Positions 45,036-52,701 of a stretch of DNA of 64,000 bases are shown in pieces; position 1 is the first letter of the stretch; each line of letters opens with the position of its first letter. Both the position numbers and the translations under genes were made by a program. Source of the DNA: Pseudoalteromonas sp. S16_S37 (GTDB lineage Bacteria; Pseudomonadota; Gammaproteobacteria; Enterobacterales; Alteromonadaceae); the NCBI RefSeq assembly GCF_014694405.1, contig NZ_JAAUWV010000015.1, positions 18,213-82,212 of the forward strand, read 5' to 3'. The notes beneath the pieces were generated by a model. It worked only from the letters and a program-made list of their open reading frames with translations. It made no database searches and was not told the DNA's origin.

Positions 45036-45330
45036 AATTGGTGAATACGAATACTACGATATCCAAAGTTTACTGGATACTGAAACCCAACAGCCCGTGA
45101 TTGAAGGTGCGGTAAAAGGCTACGGTATTCATACTGGCATTGATGCACCATCGGTGGCAGAGGCTCTAGCGCAATACCAAAATCTGCAAATTAAACTCAA
45201 ACGTAAAGCCGCTTACAAAGACGAGTCAGATCCCATTTATATGGAATATTTGTTTGACGAGTCGGAGTTAAAGCTACAGCAATGGAAAGACAAAGTGGCT
45301 GAAATAAAACAGCGCTATCCATTTAACTAA
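45028..45330 (+). CDS. Small fibre-associated protein (chaperone-like), family A member 3
   Basis: 100 aa from the ATG at 45028, with a perfect GGAGG 5 bp upstream. C-terminal pattern as in the other two members: LKRKAAYKDESDPIYMEYLFDESELKLQQWKDKVAEIKQRYP. Its N-terminal part (MLKIGEYEYYDIQSLLDTETQQPVIEGAV) differs and may recognise its own partner fibre, protein C, whose stop it overlaps. Confidence 0.6.
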   Translation: MLKIGEYEYYDIQSLLDTETQQPVIEGAVKGYGIHTGIDAPSVAEALAQYQNLQIKLKRKAAYKDESDPIYMEYLFDESELKLQQWKDKVAEIKQRYPFN

Positions 45331-45425
45331 CCCCCGTTGCGCTTTGGCGCGCCTCACACCTCAAATTCTATTTTAAGTGTTAATGAATTGGCTCAGCACC
45401 TGTGTGTTGGGTGGGTTTGCACGCG

Positions 45426-45448
45426 CCAAAAAGCAATAACCGAGAGGT
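45426..45448 (-). repeat. Right copy of the 23-bp inverted repeat
   Basis: Reverse complement of the repeat at 38309-38331 with 3 mismatches, all in the central 5 bases. It contains the GAGAGG ribosome site of the large fibre gene at 45454, so recombination here would change what precedes or follows that gene. Confidence 0.55.
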
Positions 45449-45453
45449 TTTAC

Positions 45454-48400
45454 ATGACTTACACAGTCGGAAAAATCACCTTAACCAAAGGCAGTGATTT
45501 AATAAAAGGCATCTCCACGCGTTTTGTTGATATTGCCAAAGTCAAAAAGGGTGACTTGCTGTATCACAAGGCTGACGGCAAAGACACGCTTTTGCACGTC
45601 AGCGAGGTGATAGACAACACCACCTTGCGCTTAGCACACATTGACGGCAGCGCTTACAAGCCTGTGCATAATCATCACCAAATAGCCTATGGCCTAGTGC
45701 AAGACTTTGGTGAGGGCCTAACCAATGAACTGGCCGTTGATCTTGCCGAGCTACAACGCAAATGGCATAAGCGCGAAGACGAGCTAACAGGCTGGTTTGC
45801 AAGCACTGAGCAGCAACACACCATCACCAATTTTACCGGTGAGCAAACCCAAGTGCCCACGCCAGAGGGCTTAAAAAACCTCGCCCAAGTAGCGAGTAAT
45901 GCAAGTGAGCAACTTAGCCAGTTTGAGCAAGACATCGCCCGCAACGCAGCAAGCCTAAGCCAAGTGTCGCCCAAGCTTGATGAGTTTGATGCCAACGTGG
46001 ATCGCATGGCACTGGCCCACAAAGAGGTCAACGACAAACACGCTGATGTCGTTACCAAACACGGGCAAGTTATCAGCGCAGCGAGCAAGGTTGATACGCA
46101 AGCAAAGCAAGTAGCCACGCAAAGTGCGCAAGTTGCCAAAGATACGTGGCATACACACCTTGACCGCCAAGCAACCGATGCACAAGCCGCCGCAACGGCC
46201 ATGCTTACCCGAAATGCGGAAGAAGCAGAGCAAACCACACAAACGCACCTAACTGAGTCAAAGCAAACCGCAGCACAAGTTAAAAGCGATAGCGGCAAAG
46301 CACAAATGGCACAAGCCTATACGCAAGCGCTGGCTGATAAGGTGAACACGCAGCATAAGGAAGTAAGCGAGCACAGCCAAGCGGTGTCAGAGCACGCCTT
46401 TAACACCAAGGTGGCTAAAAAAGCGGTGGATGCCCAAGCGGCTGCATCGTCTATGCAATTGTTTAATGCCGAACTTGCTGCCGATAAAGCTGGGCAATTT
46501 AAGTCGCAAACTGAGCTGTTAAAAGATCAAACCGCGCAGCTTAAATCACAAGCAAGCGATGCTTGTGAGCAAGCCAAGGCCGCCGCCCTTAACGCCACTA
46601 ACGCCAAAGAGCTGGCCCGAGCAGAGGCCACAACCGCCGCACAGGCAAGCACGCTGGCGGTGGAAGAAGCCAATAAAGCGCAGCAGTCGGCCAATGTGGC
46701 GGCTAAAATCACCAGTGATTTTGGTGCGGCGACCATTCCAGAGTCGGGCAAAGTGCCCATTGCACTGGATGATGGGCAAATTGACGAGCAGTGGATCAAT
46801 CTTGAGCGTAGCATGAGCCATTTGGTCAATGGCGTGTTGCACAGCAACTTAAATCGCCATGAAAAAGCCAAAGCCATTAAAAGCCTGAACAGCCAAGTAG
46901 TGACGCTGAGTAGAGATTTAGACAGCACCAAAGCGCGGGTGGAAGAGGTAGCCAACACACCCAATAACGCACTTAATCGTGACTTTTTTGATGGTGTGCA
47001 CAACAAAGGCGCAAGCCACGAGTTGCCCGTATTCAATATGGTCGAACGTGGTTGGCTGTCGGAAGCCAGTTACCAAGAGGGCATGGCCGAGTTTTTACGT
47101 ATGAACGGCGGCAGTGGTGTGGTGGGTACACGTCAATATCAAGCCGATAAAGGCTTTGAAGTAGGCCACCGAGTGGTAGATGCCAGCTATGCCACGCTGA
47201 ATATTCACAATCACCCTAACTACAAAGCCATGCCGGGTATGGCCGAAATAGCGGCCTGTATTAACGGGTATTACTTCCGTACGCGCCATAACGATTACCG
47301 TTTAATGCACTCCACGCCGGGCAAATATTTGCAACGTATGCACTCAACCGCTGCGCAAATTCCCGCCCATGTGCAAGCGCTGCCAACGGGCTGTAATAGC
47401 GATGGCAGTATTGACTTTAACAACACCCAAGCGGGCTATATGCGCGATGTAAAAACGCAAAACCCGCAAGACTGTGTTTGGGAGTTAAGCTATTTAGAGT
47501 GTTGGATCGAAACTTTTCAAGACGAGCTGAACGACCCAACCGACAGCTTCCGCCATTCAAACGATGGCGCAAAACTCAAAGGCATTTTTGATAAAGGGCG
47601 CTTTCTTAACTATTCGGGCCACAAAAACCGTTTGGAGAATATACCTTATCACCCTATGCGCATTAGTTTTGTGGACGATAACGGCGTGCCGCAATACGGT
47701 TTGCTGCAATTTAGAATTAGCAGTATGCCCGTGGCTACCTTGGCGCCACGCCTTGGTAACAGTGGCGCTAAAATTATCATTGGTAATGCGGCCAGCCATT
47801 ATCACAGTTTTGATGCGGGGCTAACCAGCGAGCAAGTAGCGCAGTTAAAAACAGGTGCAGTGAATGAAATCATCGTTCGCAGTTCCGTCGACCATAATCA
47901 CGCCCATGATATTCGCATTACTTGGCAAAACAGCCAATTGGTGGGGGAAGACTTACACGCGTCGCACCAACACCCAGTATCGATTATTTATGGCGATGCC
48001 AGTCAACTACCATACAACGAAGAAAAGGCCCTCAAAGGCATAATCGATCACACCAACCGCTTTAAACTCGTGAAAGATTTACGCTCTCGCGCCCGTGTTG
48101 GCAGTAATCAAGAACTGATGCGCTCGCGCATGGCCCGCTTTGAGTGCGTTGATTTAGCAAGGTTGTGTGAACAGCTACCGGGGTTGGAAGGCGCAGGGGC
48201 GGTACTGGAAGAAAAATACGACCAATACGGCCTAAAAGACGTGTTGCAAAATTGGCAAGGGGGCAGCCTTAACGCCGCGTATTACAACCGCCGCTATCGC
48301 TTTGCCCGTAACGATGCCTCTGGTCGCGTATCTGCCAACCGAGGGTTTAACGACCCAACGCTATTTAGCGCCAAAACCACCCACCCGCAAGTGGTGGGCG

Positions 48401-48864
48401 GCTTTAGTTGGATGATCCCGCTGGAGCTTATCTTGCGCACCCCGCGTGAACATTGGAACCCCTACGGCTGCGCATACGAAGACCGCGCAAAGCTCGGTAC
48501 TGAAGACGCCAACAACGGCGGCACCAGCGCCGACAAGGCTTTTTCGGGCATTCATGATCAGCATTTTTACTTTGGCACCCCCAAAGCGCTGTTAACCGAG
48601 CAAGTGTCTGGCTCCGACCCCGCCGATACAGCCAACACCGCATGGGTAAAAGGCAGCGATGGTACCCCAAGACTGCTGTACGGCAATGGCATTCGCGTAC
48701 ACGACTACGACGGCCATCGCCAACGCTTTCCAGTTTACCCACTGTACTTTGACCATAGTCACGATGCCAACCAGCAACACTGGCTGCGCGATAACTTAAA
48801 AACCCTTTTAAAACAAGCCGTCAGCGGCACGCTGACAATCAACGACATTGATGAAATGCTATAG
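45454..48864 (+). CDS. Large tail fibre protein D
   Basis: 1136 aa from the ATG at 45454 (GAGAGG 7 bp upstream). Residues about 1-130 form a head domain (ITLTKGSDLIKGISTRFVDIAKVKKGDLLYH...RKWHKREDELTGWFAST) also found in the protein at 61059. Residues about 150-470 are an Ala/Gln/Lys coiled-coil shaft (causing long false antisense frames). Residues about 510-1136 are a globular part rich in His and Tyr (NAASHYHSFDAGL, SSVDHNHAHDIRITW), presumably the receptor-binding end. The longest fibre of the first block. Confidence 0.78.
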   Translation: MTYTVGKITLTKGSDLIKGISTRFVDIAKVKKGDLLYHKADGKDTLLHVSEVIDNTTLRLAHIDGSAYKPVHNHHQIAYGLVQDFGEGLTNELAVDLAELQRKWHKREDELTGWFASTEQQHTITNFTGEQTQVPTPEGLKNLAQVASNASEQLSQFEQDIARNAASLSQVSPKLDEFDANVDRMALAHKEVNDKHADVVTKHGQVISAASKVDTQAKQVATQSAQVAKDTWHTHLDRQATDAQAAATAMLTRNAEEAEQTTQTHLTESKQTAAQVKSDSGKAQMAQAYTQALADKVNTQHKEVSEHSQAVSEHAFNTKVAKKAVDAQAAASSMQLFNAELAADKAGQFKSQTELLKDQTAQLKSQASDACEQAKAAALNATNAKELARAEATTAAQASTLAVEEANKAQQSANVAAKITSDFGAATIPESGKVPIALDDGQIDEQWINLERSMSHLVNGVLHSNLNRHEKAKAIKSLNSQVVTLSRDLDSTKARVEEVANTPNNALNRDFFDGVHNKGASHELPVFNMVERGWLSEASYQEGMAEFLRMNGGSGVVGTRQYQADKGFEVGHRVVDASYATLNIHNHPNYKAMPGMAEIAACINGYYFRTRHNDYRLMHSTPGKYLQRMHSTAAQIPAHVQALPTGCNSDGSIDFNNTQAGYMRDVKTQNPQDCVWELSYLECWIETFQDELNDPTDSFRHSNDGAKLKGIFDKGRFLNYSGHKNRLENIPYHPMRISFVDDNGVPQYGLLQFRISSMPVATLAPRLGNSGAKIIIGNAASHYHSFDAGLTSEQVAQLKTGAVNEIIVRSSVDHNHAHDIRITWQNSQLVGEDLHASHQHPVSIIYGDASQLPYNEEKALKGIIDHTNRFKLVKDLRSRARVGSNQELMRSRMARFECVDLARLCEQLPGLEGAGAVLEEKYDQYGLKDVLQNWQGGSLNAAYYNRRYRFARNDASGRVSANRGFNDPTLFSAKTTHPQVVGGFSWMIPLELILRTPREHWNPYGCAYEDRAKLGTEDANNGGTSADKAFSGIHDQHFYFGTPKALLTEQVSGSDPADTANTAWVKGSDGTPRLLYGNGIRVHDYDGHRQRFPVYPLYFDHSHDANQQHWLRDNLKTLLKQAVSGTLTINDIDEML

Positions 48865-48872
48865 GAGCAAAT

Positions 48873-49832
48873 ATGGCAACTAATACCGAGCTACTGGCTC
48901 AGGTGGTACAAACCAACACCGATTTAACCAATACCATTGAAGAAGAAGTGGGGAAATGGCAGGGCGAGCGCGCCGAGTCAAAAGCCTTTATGCAAGAGGC
49001 AGTTAAAACGGTTGTTGATAATAGAATTACTTTGTATGTTGATGCAGAGGCGGGTGATGATAGTAATAATGGGTTATCAATAGCTTCCAGCCTTAAAACA
49101 CTCGACAAAGCGCTAGAATTGACCGCACCAGCGAGAGACAAGTACATCACTATTAATCTTAAAGGTGGGCACACATATCAAATTACGAAACGCTTAGGCG
49201 TTTCTGCGAAACGCTTAGTGTTTGCAACTTTGCATAACCCCGCGTTTGATATAGCAAATGACAGCTATGAAGAAATACAAGGTAAACTAGCGATAATAGA
49301 GAATGTGGCCTATTTCGACGATAATGATGCATACAATGGTTATACGGCGTATACCTCAGGCATGAGACCATCCCCAACTTCAAGTCAAACCTTTTATTTT
49401 CATAAAGTAATATTGAAGACACCTGATATCGTTCCTTCGTGGAGCAATAATATCTGGACGGGATTAATACATAGAACTGATTTCTCAGGTCAAGTGAATG
49501 TGTCCGCAGTTTTTTGCTACTTGGATTTAGGCTCACCTCTGGTTAAGTCCGCCTCAGGGGTTGGTTACCTAAACACAGATATGTATGCAAATCGATACAA
49601 TTTGACGAGGCTAATTGCATCTCCTGGAGTTGATAATTATTTGTTCTCTACCAGTGGAAAGCCTATTAAATGTAATTTTGGTGGAGTTTACAATCGTGAC
49701 ACAGAAGGCTTAACAAAACCCATTGAGTCCTATTTAGTTAGTGCAGGGTATGTAAGCTCGGACCCTGATGCACTGCCAAGAAATGTCATCTCTAATCTAG
49801 ATTTTCGTCGTTCAAGAACCCTAAGGAGCTAA
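48873..49832 (+). CDS. Putative fibre/tailspike protein E with pectate-lyase-like motif
   Basis: 319 aa. A short coil (MATNTELLAQVVQTNTDLTNTIEEEVGKWQGERAESKAF) is followed by ITLYVDAEAGDDSNNGLSIASSLKTLDKALELTA, the entry strand of right-handed beta-helix tailspikes (yVd...GdDsn.G.....fkTldkAl). That suggests polysaccharide binding or cleavage, although the rest is short for a complete spike. GGAGCAAAT precedes the ATG. Its codons look more AT-rich than those of gene D, hinting at exchange of the tip. Confidence 0.7.
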   Translation: MATNTELLAQVVQTNTDLTNTIEEEVGKWQGERAESKAFMQEAVKTVVDNRITLYVDAEAGDDSNNGLSIASSLKTLDKALELTAPARDKYITINLKGGHTYQITKRLGVSAKRLVFATLHNPAFDIANDSYEEIQGKLAIIENVAYFDDNDAYNGYTAYTSGMRPSPTSSQTFYFHKVILKTPDIVPSWSNNIWTGLIHRTDFSGQVNVSAVFCYLDLGSPLVKSASGVGYLNTDMYANRYNLTRLIASPGVDNYLFSTSGKPIKCNFGGVYNRDTEGLTKPIESYLVSAGYVSSDPDALPRNVISNLDFRRSRTLRS

Positions 49833-49835
49833 CCC

Positions 49836-50168
49836 ATGGAACAAGAGTTATTAGAATTTGAAAGCACACTCATGCAAGAAGAGTTGGCTGAGCAGCAACG
49901 TTTAGAAACCTTATGTCGTTTTAGAATTGATCTGCGCAAACAAGGTTACAGCCATATTGTGCCGCAGTTTGCTGATATGGACGAAGTACGAGAAGTACGT
50001 GAAGATGTGTTTAAAAAGGTCGATGTATTGGTGAATATTGCCGAAGATGCGCAAAAGGGCGCAGCCCCGCTTCGCGCCTACCGTCAATCTTTGCGTGACA
50101 TCACAGAGCAAAGTTTTGACTTTTCAAAGCCGTTTAATCCATTCGCACCCATTCCAACATTAGATTAA
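49836..50168 (+). CDS. Small helical protein following fibre E
   Basis: 110 aa, acidic, helical (MEQELLEFESTLMQEELAEQQRLETLCRFRIDLRKQ...DEVREVREDVFKKVDVLVNIAEDAQKG). It holds the place of a family A protein but I see no shared pattern, so it is a second type of fibre partner. It is the last gene before the repeat array; 3 bp after fibre E. Confidence 0.55.
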   Translation: MEQELLEFESTLMQEELAEQQRLETLCRFRIDLRKQGYSHIVPQFADMDEVREVREDVFKKVDVLVNIAEDAQKGAAPLRAYRQSLRDITEQSFDFSKPFNPFAPIPTLD

Positions 50169-50181
50169 ACAAAGCACCAAC

Positions 50182-50866
50182 AACCCCAAGCTCATACTTA
50201 ATGCCACTCTGTCGTCATCCTGACGAAAGTCAGGATCTTCTAAACGAGCACAGATCAGGTCTTACTACTTGTAACACCTGCTTTTGTCTTGTCAGAAGAT
50301 CCCGAAACAAGTTCGGGATGACGGATTTGGTTCAGGATGGCAGGTTTGGTTCAGAGCAACACCCGTCGTCATCCTGACGAAGGTCAGGATCTTCTAAGCG
50401 AATACGTCAGGTCTTGCTGCGTGTAACACCTACTTTGTATTGCTAGCAGATCCCGAAACAAGTTCGGGATGACGGATTTAGTTCGGGATGACGGATTTGG
50501 TTCAGAGCAACGTCCATCGTCATCCTGACGAAGGTCAGGATCTTCTAAGCGAACACGTCAGGTCTTGCTGCATGTAACACCTGCTTTTGTCTTGTTATCA
50601 GATCCCGAAACAAGTTCGGGATGACGAATTAGGTCCAGTACGGCGTCCGCCGTCATCCTGACGAAGGTCAGGATCTCCTAAACGAACACAGGTCAAGTCT
50701 TACTACATGTAACCCCTGCTTTGTATTGTTAGCAGATCCCGAAACAAGTTCGGGATGACGGATTTGGTTCAAAATGACGAATTAGATTCAGAAATACGCC
50801 CCCGGTCATCCTGACGGAGGTCAGGATCTTCTAAACCAGCGGTACGAATGCAACATGCTTGGGGTT
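50182..50866. repeat. REP-like repeat array inserted in a terminator hairpin
   Basis: Four and a half units start at 50214, 50368, 50519, 50652 and 50805 (spacing 133-154 bp). Each unit holds two hairpins, ATCCTGAC-GAAG-GTCAGGAT and ATCCCGAA-ACAAG-TTCGGGAT, and is bounded by CGTCATCC and GGATGACG. The array is flanked by AACCCCAAGC (50182-50191) and GCTTGGGGTT (50857-50866), which would form one hairpin if joined. No gene lies in 50169-51089. Confidence 0.85.
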
Positions 50867-50914
50867 TATCTTTTAACACCTCGAAAATCAATTCTCTCAC
50901 ATTTATTCCCTTAC

Positions 50915-50957
50915 AGGTCAAACTTGACCGTTCTTTGTCCCTAAATTTGATTAGAAT
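50915..50957 (+). promoter_or_regulatory. Right promoter of the tail element with AGGTCA-N4-TGACC palindrome
   Basis: AGGTCA-AACT-TGACC (50915-50929) repeats the palindrome at 34449. A -10-like TAGAAT starts 37 bp after the palindrome start (50952-50957), the same offset as in the left promoter. The rest of the two regions is not alike, which argues for functional constraint. It would drive the tail tube operon. Confidence 0.55.
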
Positions 50958-50971
50958 CATTTCATCATCTA

Positions 50972-51002
50972 AGAAGTAAGCGTTCAGCTTACTTCTTTTT
51001 TT
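50972..51002 (+). terminator. Strong terminator between the right promoter and the tail tube gene
   Basis: Perfect 10-bp stem AGAAGTAAGC, loop GTTCA, GCTTACTTCT, then seven T. It lies 15-45 bp after the -10 box of the right promoter, so it either blocks read-through from the fibre block or acts as an attenuator of the tail operon. The remaining 87 bp to the tail tube gene has no strong promoter that I can name. Confidence 0.88.
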
Positions 51003-51089
51003 ACAACAAACTTTACCACTTCTTGTTGCACGTACTGTTGCGGCACGGATCCCCGTATTTAATTCACCCTATTATTTTTAGGAATCACT

Positions 51090-52010
51090 ATGTCTCAATC
51101 CACATCACATAAGTTTTATTTAGTAGAAGAAACAGAGTATGGCGTTACGCCAGCATCGGCACAATTTATTGAGGTGCCAATTACAGGCACAACTTTGGGC
51201 CTAACAAAAAACACCAGTCAATCTAACACCATTCGCAGCGACCGTCAGATCTCTGATTTTAGAGACGGTACTCAGCAAATTGGTGGTGACATCAAAGCAG
51301 AATTACAGTGGCAAGCCATCGACATGTTGCTAGCAGCAGCCGTATGCGGTGACTGGGAAGCCGACAAGCTGAAAAGCGGCACAAAACGTCGCAGCTTTAG
51401 TATTTTACGCCACTTTACTACATTGTCTGCAGCAGATAAGCCATACCAACTTTATCGTGGTATTGAGCTTAACAATATCAATATTCAGTTGGGCACAGAA
51501 GGCGTAACCACGGCAACATTTAGCGCGGTTGGTAAGTCAGTTGAAGCATTATCTGAGTTGCCAGCGGGTGCAACTCTTAAGGCAACTGCTGCAGTGCCTG
51601 CGGTTGATACCTTTAACGGTCAGGTTACTGAAGGCGGTGAAAACCTCGCCATTGCCACAGAGCTTGGCTTTACCCTTGAAAACGGCATTGAGCCGCGTTT
51701 TGTAATTGGCTCAAACGAAACAATTCGTCCATCAATTGGTTTATCAAACCTAACTGGTACGCTGGGGGTGTATTTTGAAAATCACGCGCTCCTTGAGAAG
51801 TTTTTCAACGGTGAGCAGTCAAATATCAGCTTCTCGATGACTGATCCAACGGGCAACCAATATGTAGTGAGTGTGCCAAACCTGCGCTACACAGGTGGTC
51901 AGCCTGATGTAGAAGGCACGGGTGCAATCATTGTATCACTACCATTCCAAGGCTTGCTGTCAGAAACAGAAGGCACCAACTTAATTATCGAAAGGAAAGC
52001 AAAAGCATGA
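51090..52010 (+). CDS. Phage tail tube protein (siphovirus type)
   Basis: 306 aa. The start QSTSHKFYLVEETEYGVTPASAQFIEVPITGTTLGLTKNTSQSNTIRSDRQISDFRDGTQQIGGDI is the typical pattern of the long siphophage tail tube family. The protein polymerises into the non-contractile tube. No tail sheath gene accompanies it. TTAGGAATCACT precedes the ATG. It overlaps the chaperone gene by 4 bp. Confidence 0.88.
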   Translation: MSQSTSHKFYLVEETEYGVTPASAQFIEVPITGTTLGLTKNTSQSNTIRSDRQISDFRDGTQQIGGDIKAELQWQAIDMLLAAAVCGDWEADKLKSGTKRRSFSILRHFTTLSAADKPYQLYRGIELNNINIQLGTEGVTTATFSAVGKSVEALSELPAGATLKATAAVPAVDTFNGQVTEGGENLAIATELGFTLENGIEPRFVIGSNETIRPSIGLSNLTGTLGVYFENHALLEKFFNGEQSNISFSMTDPTGNQYVVSVPNLRYTGGQPDVEGTGAIIVSLPFQGLLSETEGTNLIIERKAKA

Positions 52011-52420
52011 GCATGATGGAAGATTTTTTTACTCGCGAAAAAGCCAACGAAGGCATTAAAGTGCCACTGACTTTACCGGATGGCTCGCAATCAGAGCATT
52101 ACATCGTAGTACGTGGTATTGACTCAGATGCGTTTAGAGATGCAGAAACCCTAGCCAAGCGCAACGCTATGGCTTTTGCAGTTATTGAAGATGAAGCAAA
52201 ACGTGCAGAGGCGTTTGCCGATGAGCGTTTAGGTTTGATTGCAGCATTAGTGGCCGATTGGTCATTTGATGAACCTTGTGAACTTGAAACCGTTAAAAAG
52301 TTTTTGCACCAAGCGCCACAAATTTGTGAACAAATCGACAAAGTAGCGGCCAAACGTGCGCTTTTTTTCGCCAAAGGGTTGAGCAGTTCGCCGACTACGC
52401 CAAAAGCGAGTTCCAACTAA
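52007..52420 (+). CDS. Tail assembly chaperone G (unshifted product)
   Basis: 137 aa (MSMMEDFFTREKANEGIKVPLTLPDGSQSEHYIVVRGIDSDAFRDAETLAKRNAM...). It occupies the G position between tail tube and tape measure genes, as in lambda-like tails, where G and the G-T fusion coat the tape measure protein during tail assembly. Near its end lies a slippery heptamer (52363-52369), and a -1 frame stays open to 52701. The unshifted C-terminus (FAKGLSSSPTTPKASSN) is Ser/Thr-rich and unstructured. Confidence 0.88.
   Translation: MSMMEDFFTREKANEGIKVPLTLPDGSQSEHYIVVRGIDSDAFRDAETLAKRNAMAFAVIEDEAKRAEAFADERLGLIAALVADWSFDEPCELETVKKFLHQAPQICEQIDKVAAKRALFFAKGLSSSPTTPKASSN
52363..52369 (+). promoter_or_regulatory. 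Slippery site for programmed -1 ribosomal frameshift
   Basis: T TTT TTC, read in the G frame as CTT TTT TTC. Both tRNAs can re-pair after a one-base backward slip, as required for X XXY YYZ sites. The next -1 codons are CGC CAA AGG GTT GAG. The unshifted stop is 49 bp downstream. Tail chaperone genes of long-tailed phages use this device widely. Confidence 0.82.
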
Positions 52421-52701
52421 ACACCATACCTAAAGGCGCACGCTTAACCCGTAAACAAGCGCTTAAACAGGTCTGGAAAACCACAGGTCACAAGCCAGCC
52501 GAACTGGCAGAGCAAGTTGCTCAGCCAGACGAGCTGGCTTATTTATGGCAGTGGTACTTAGAGCTGAAAAGCGACAAACCTCTCAATTTTACCGAAATTT
52601 ACCACTGGTCATCTCTAACGCGTAAACACCTCCGCTCCTGGGAGGTCGATCTTTTGCGCTCAATAGACCGAATTTATTGGAGTGTCATGCATGGCAACTA
52701 A
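52363..52701 (+). CDS. Tail assembly chaperone T part (made as G-T fusion)
   Basis: Open -1 frame with no start codon of its own in a good context. Shifted ribosomes would join 121 residues of G to about 110 of T, a 231-aa fusion. T reads EQFADYAKSEFQLNTIPKGARLTRKQALKQVWKTTG...ELAYLWQWYLELKSDKPLNFTEIYHWSSLTRKHLRSWEVDLLRSIDRIYWSV, rich in Trp and clearly protein-like. It overlaps the tape measure start by 11 bp. In lambda GT recruits the tail tube protein to the tape measure. Confidence 0.8.
   Translation, partial: FFRQRVEQFADYAKSEFQLNTIPKGARLTRKQALKQVWKTTGHKPAELAEQVAQPDELAYLWQWYLELKSDKPLNFTEIYHWSSLTRKHLRSWEVDLLRSIDRIYWSVMHGN

Noticed and set aside
45687..46298. 203-codon minus-strand frame opposite fibre D (and another at 46527-47036)
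   Set aside because: Same effect: antisense of an Ala/Gln-rich shaft, giving Leu/Ser/Cys-rich nonsense with no ribosome site.
50214..50866. Repeat array as a CRISPR or as an origin
   Set aside because: Units are about 133-154 bp with internal palindromes and conserved middles, not short repeats with unique spacers; no DnaA boxes or replication gene nearby.
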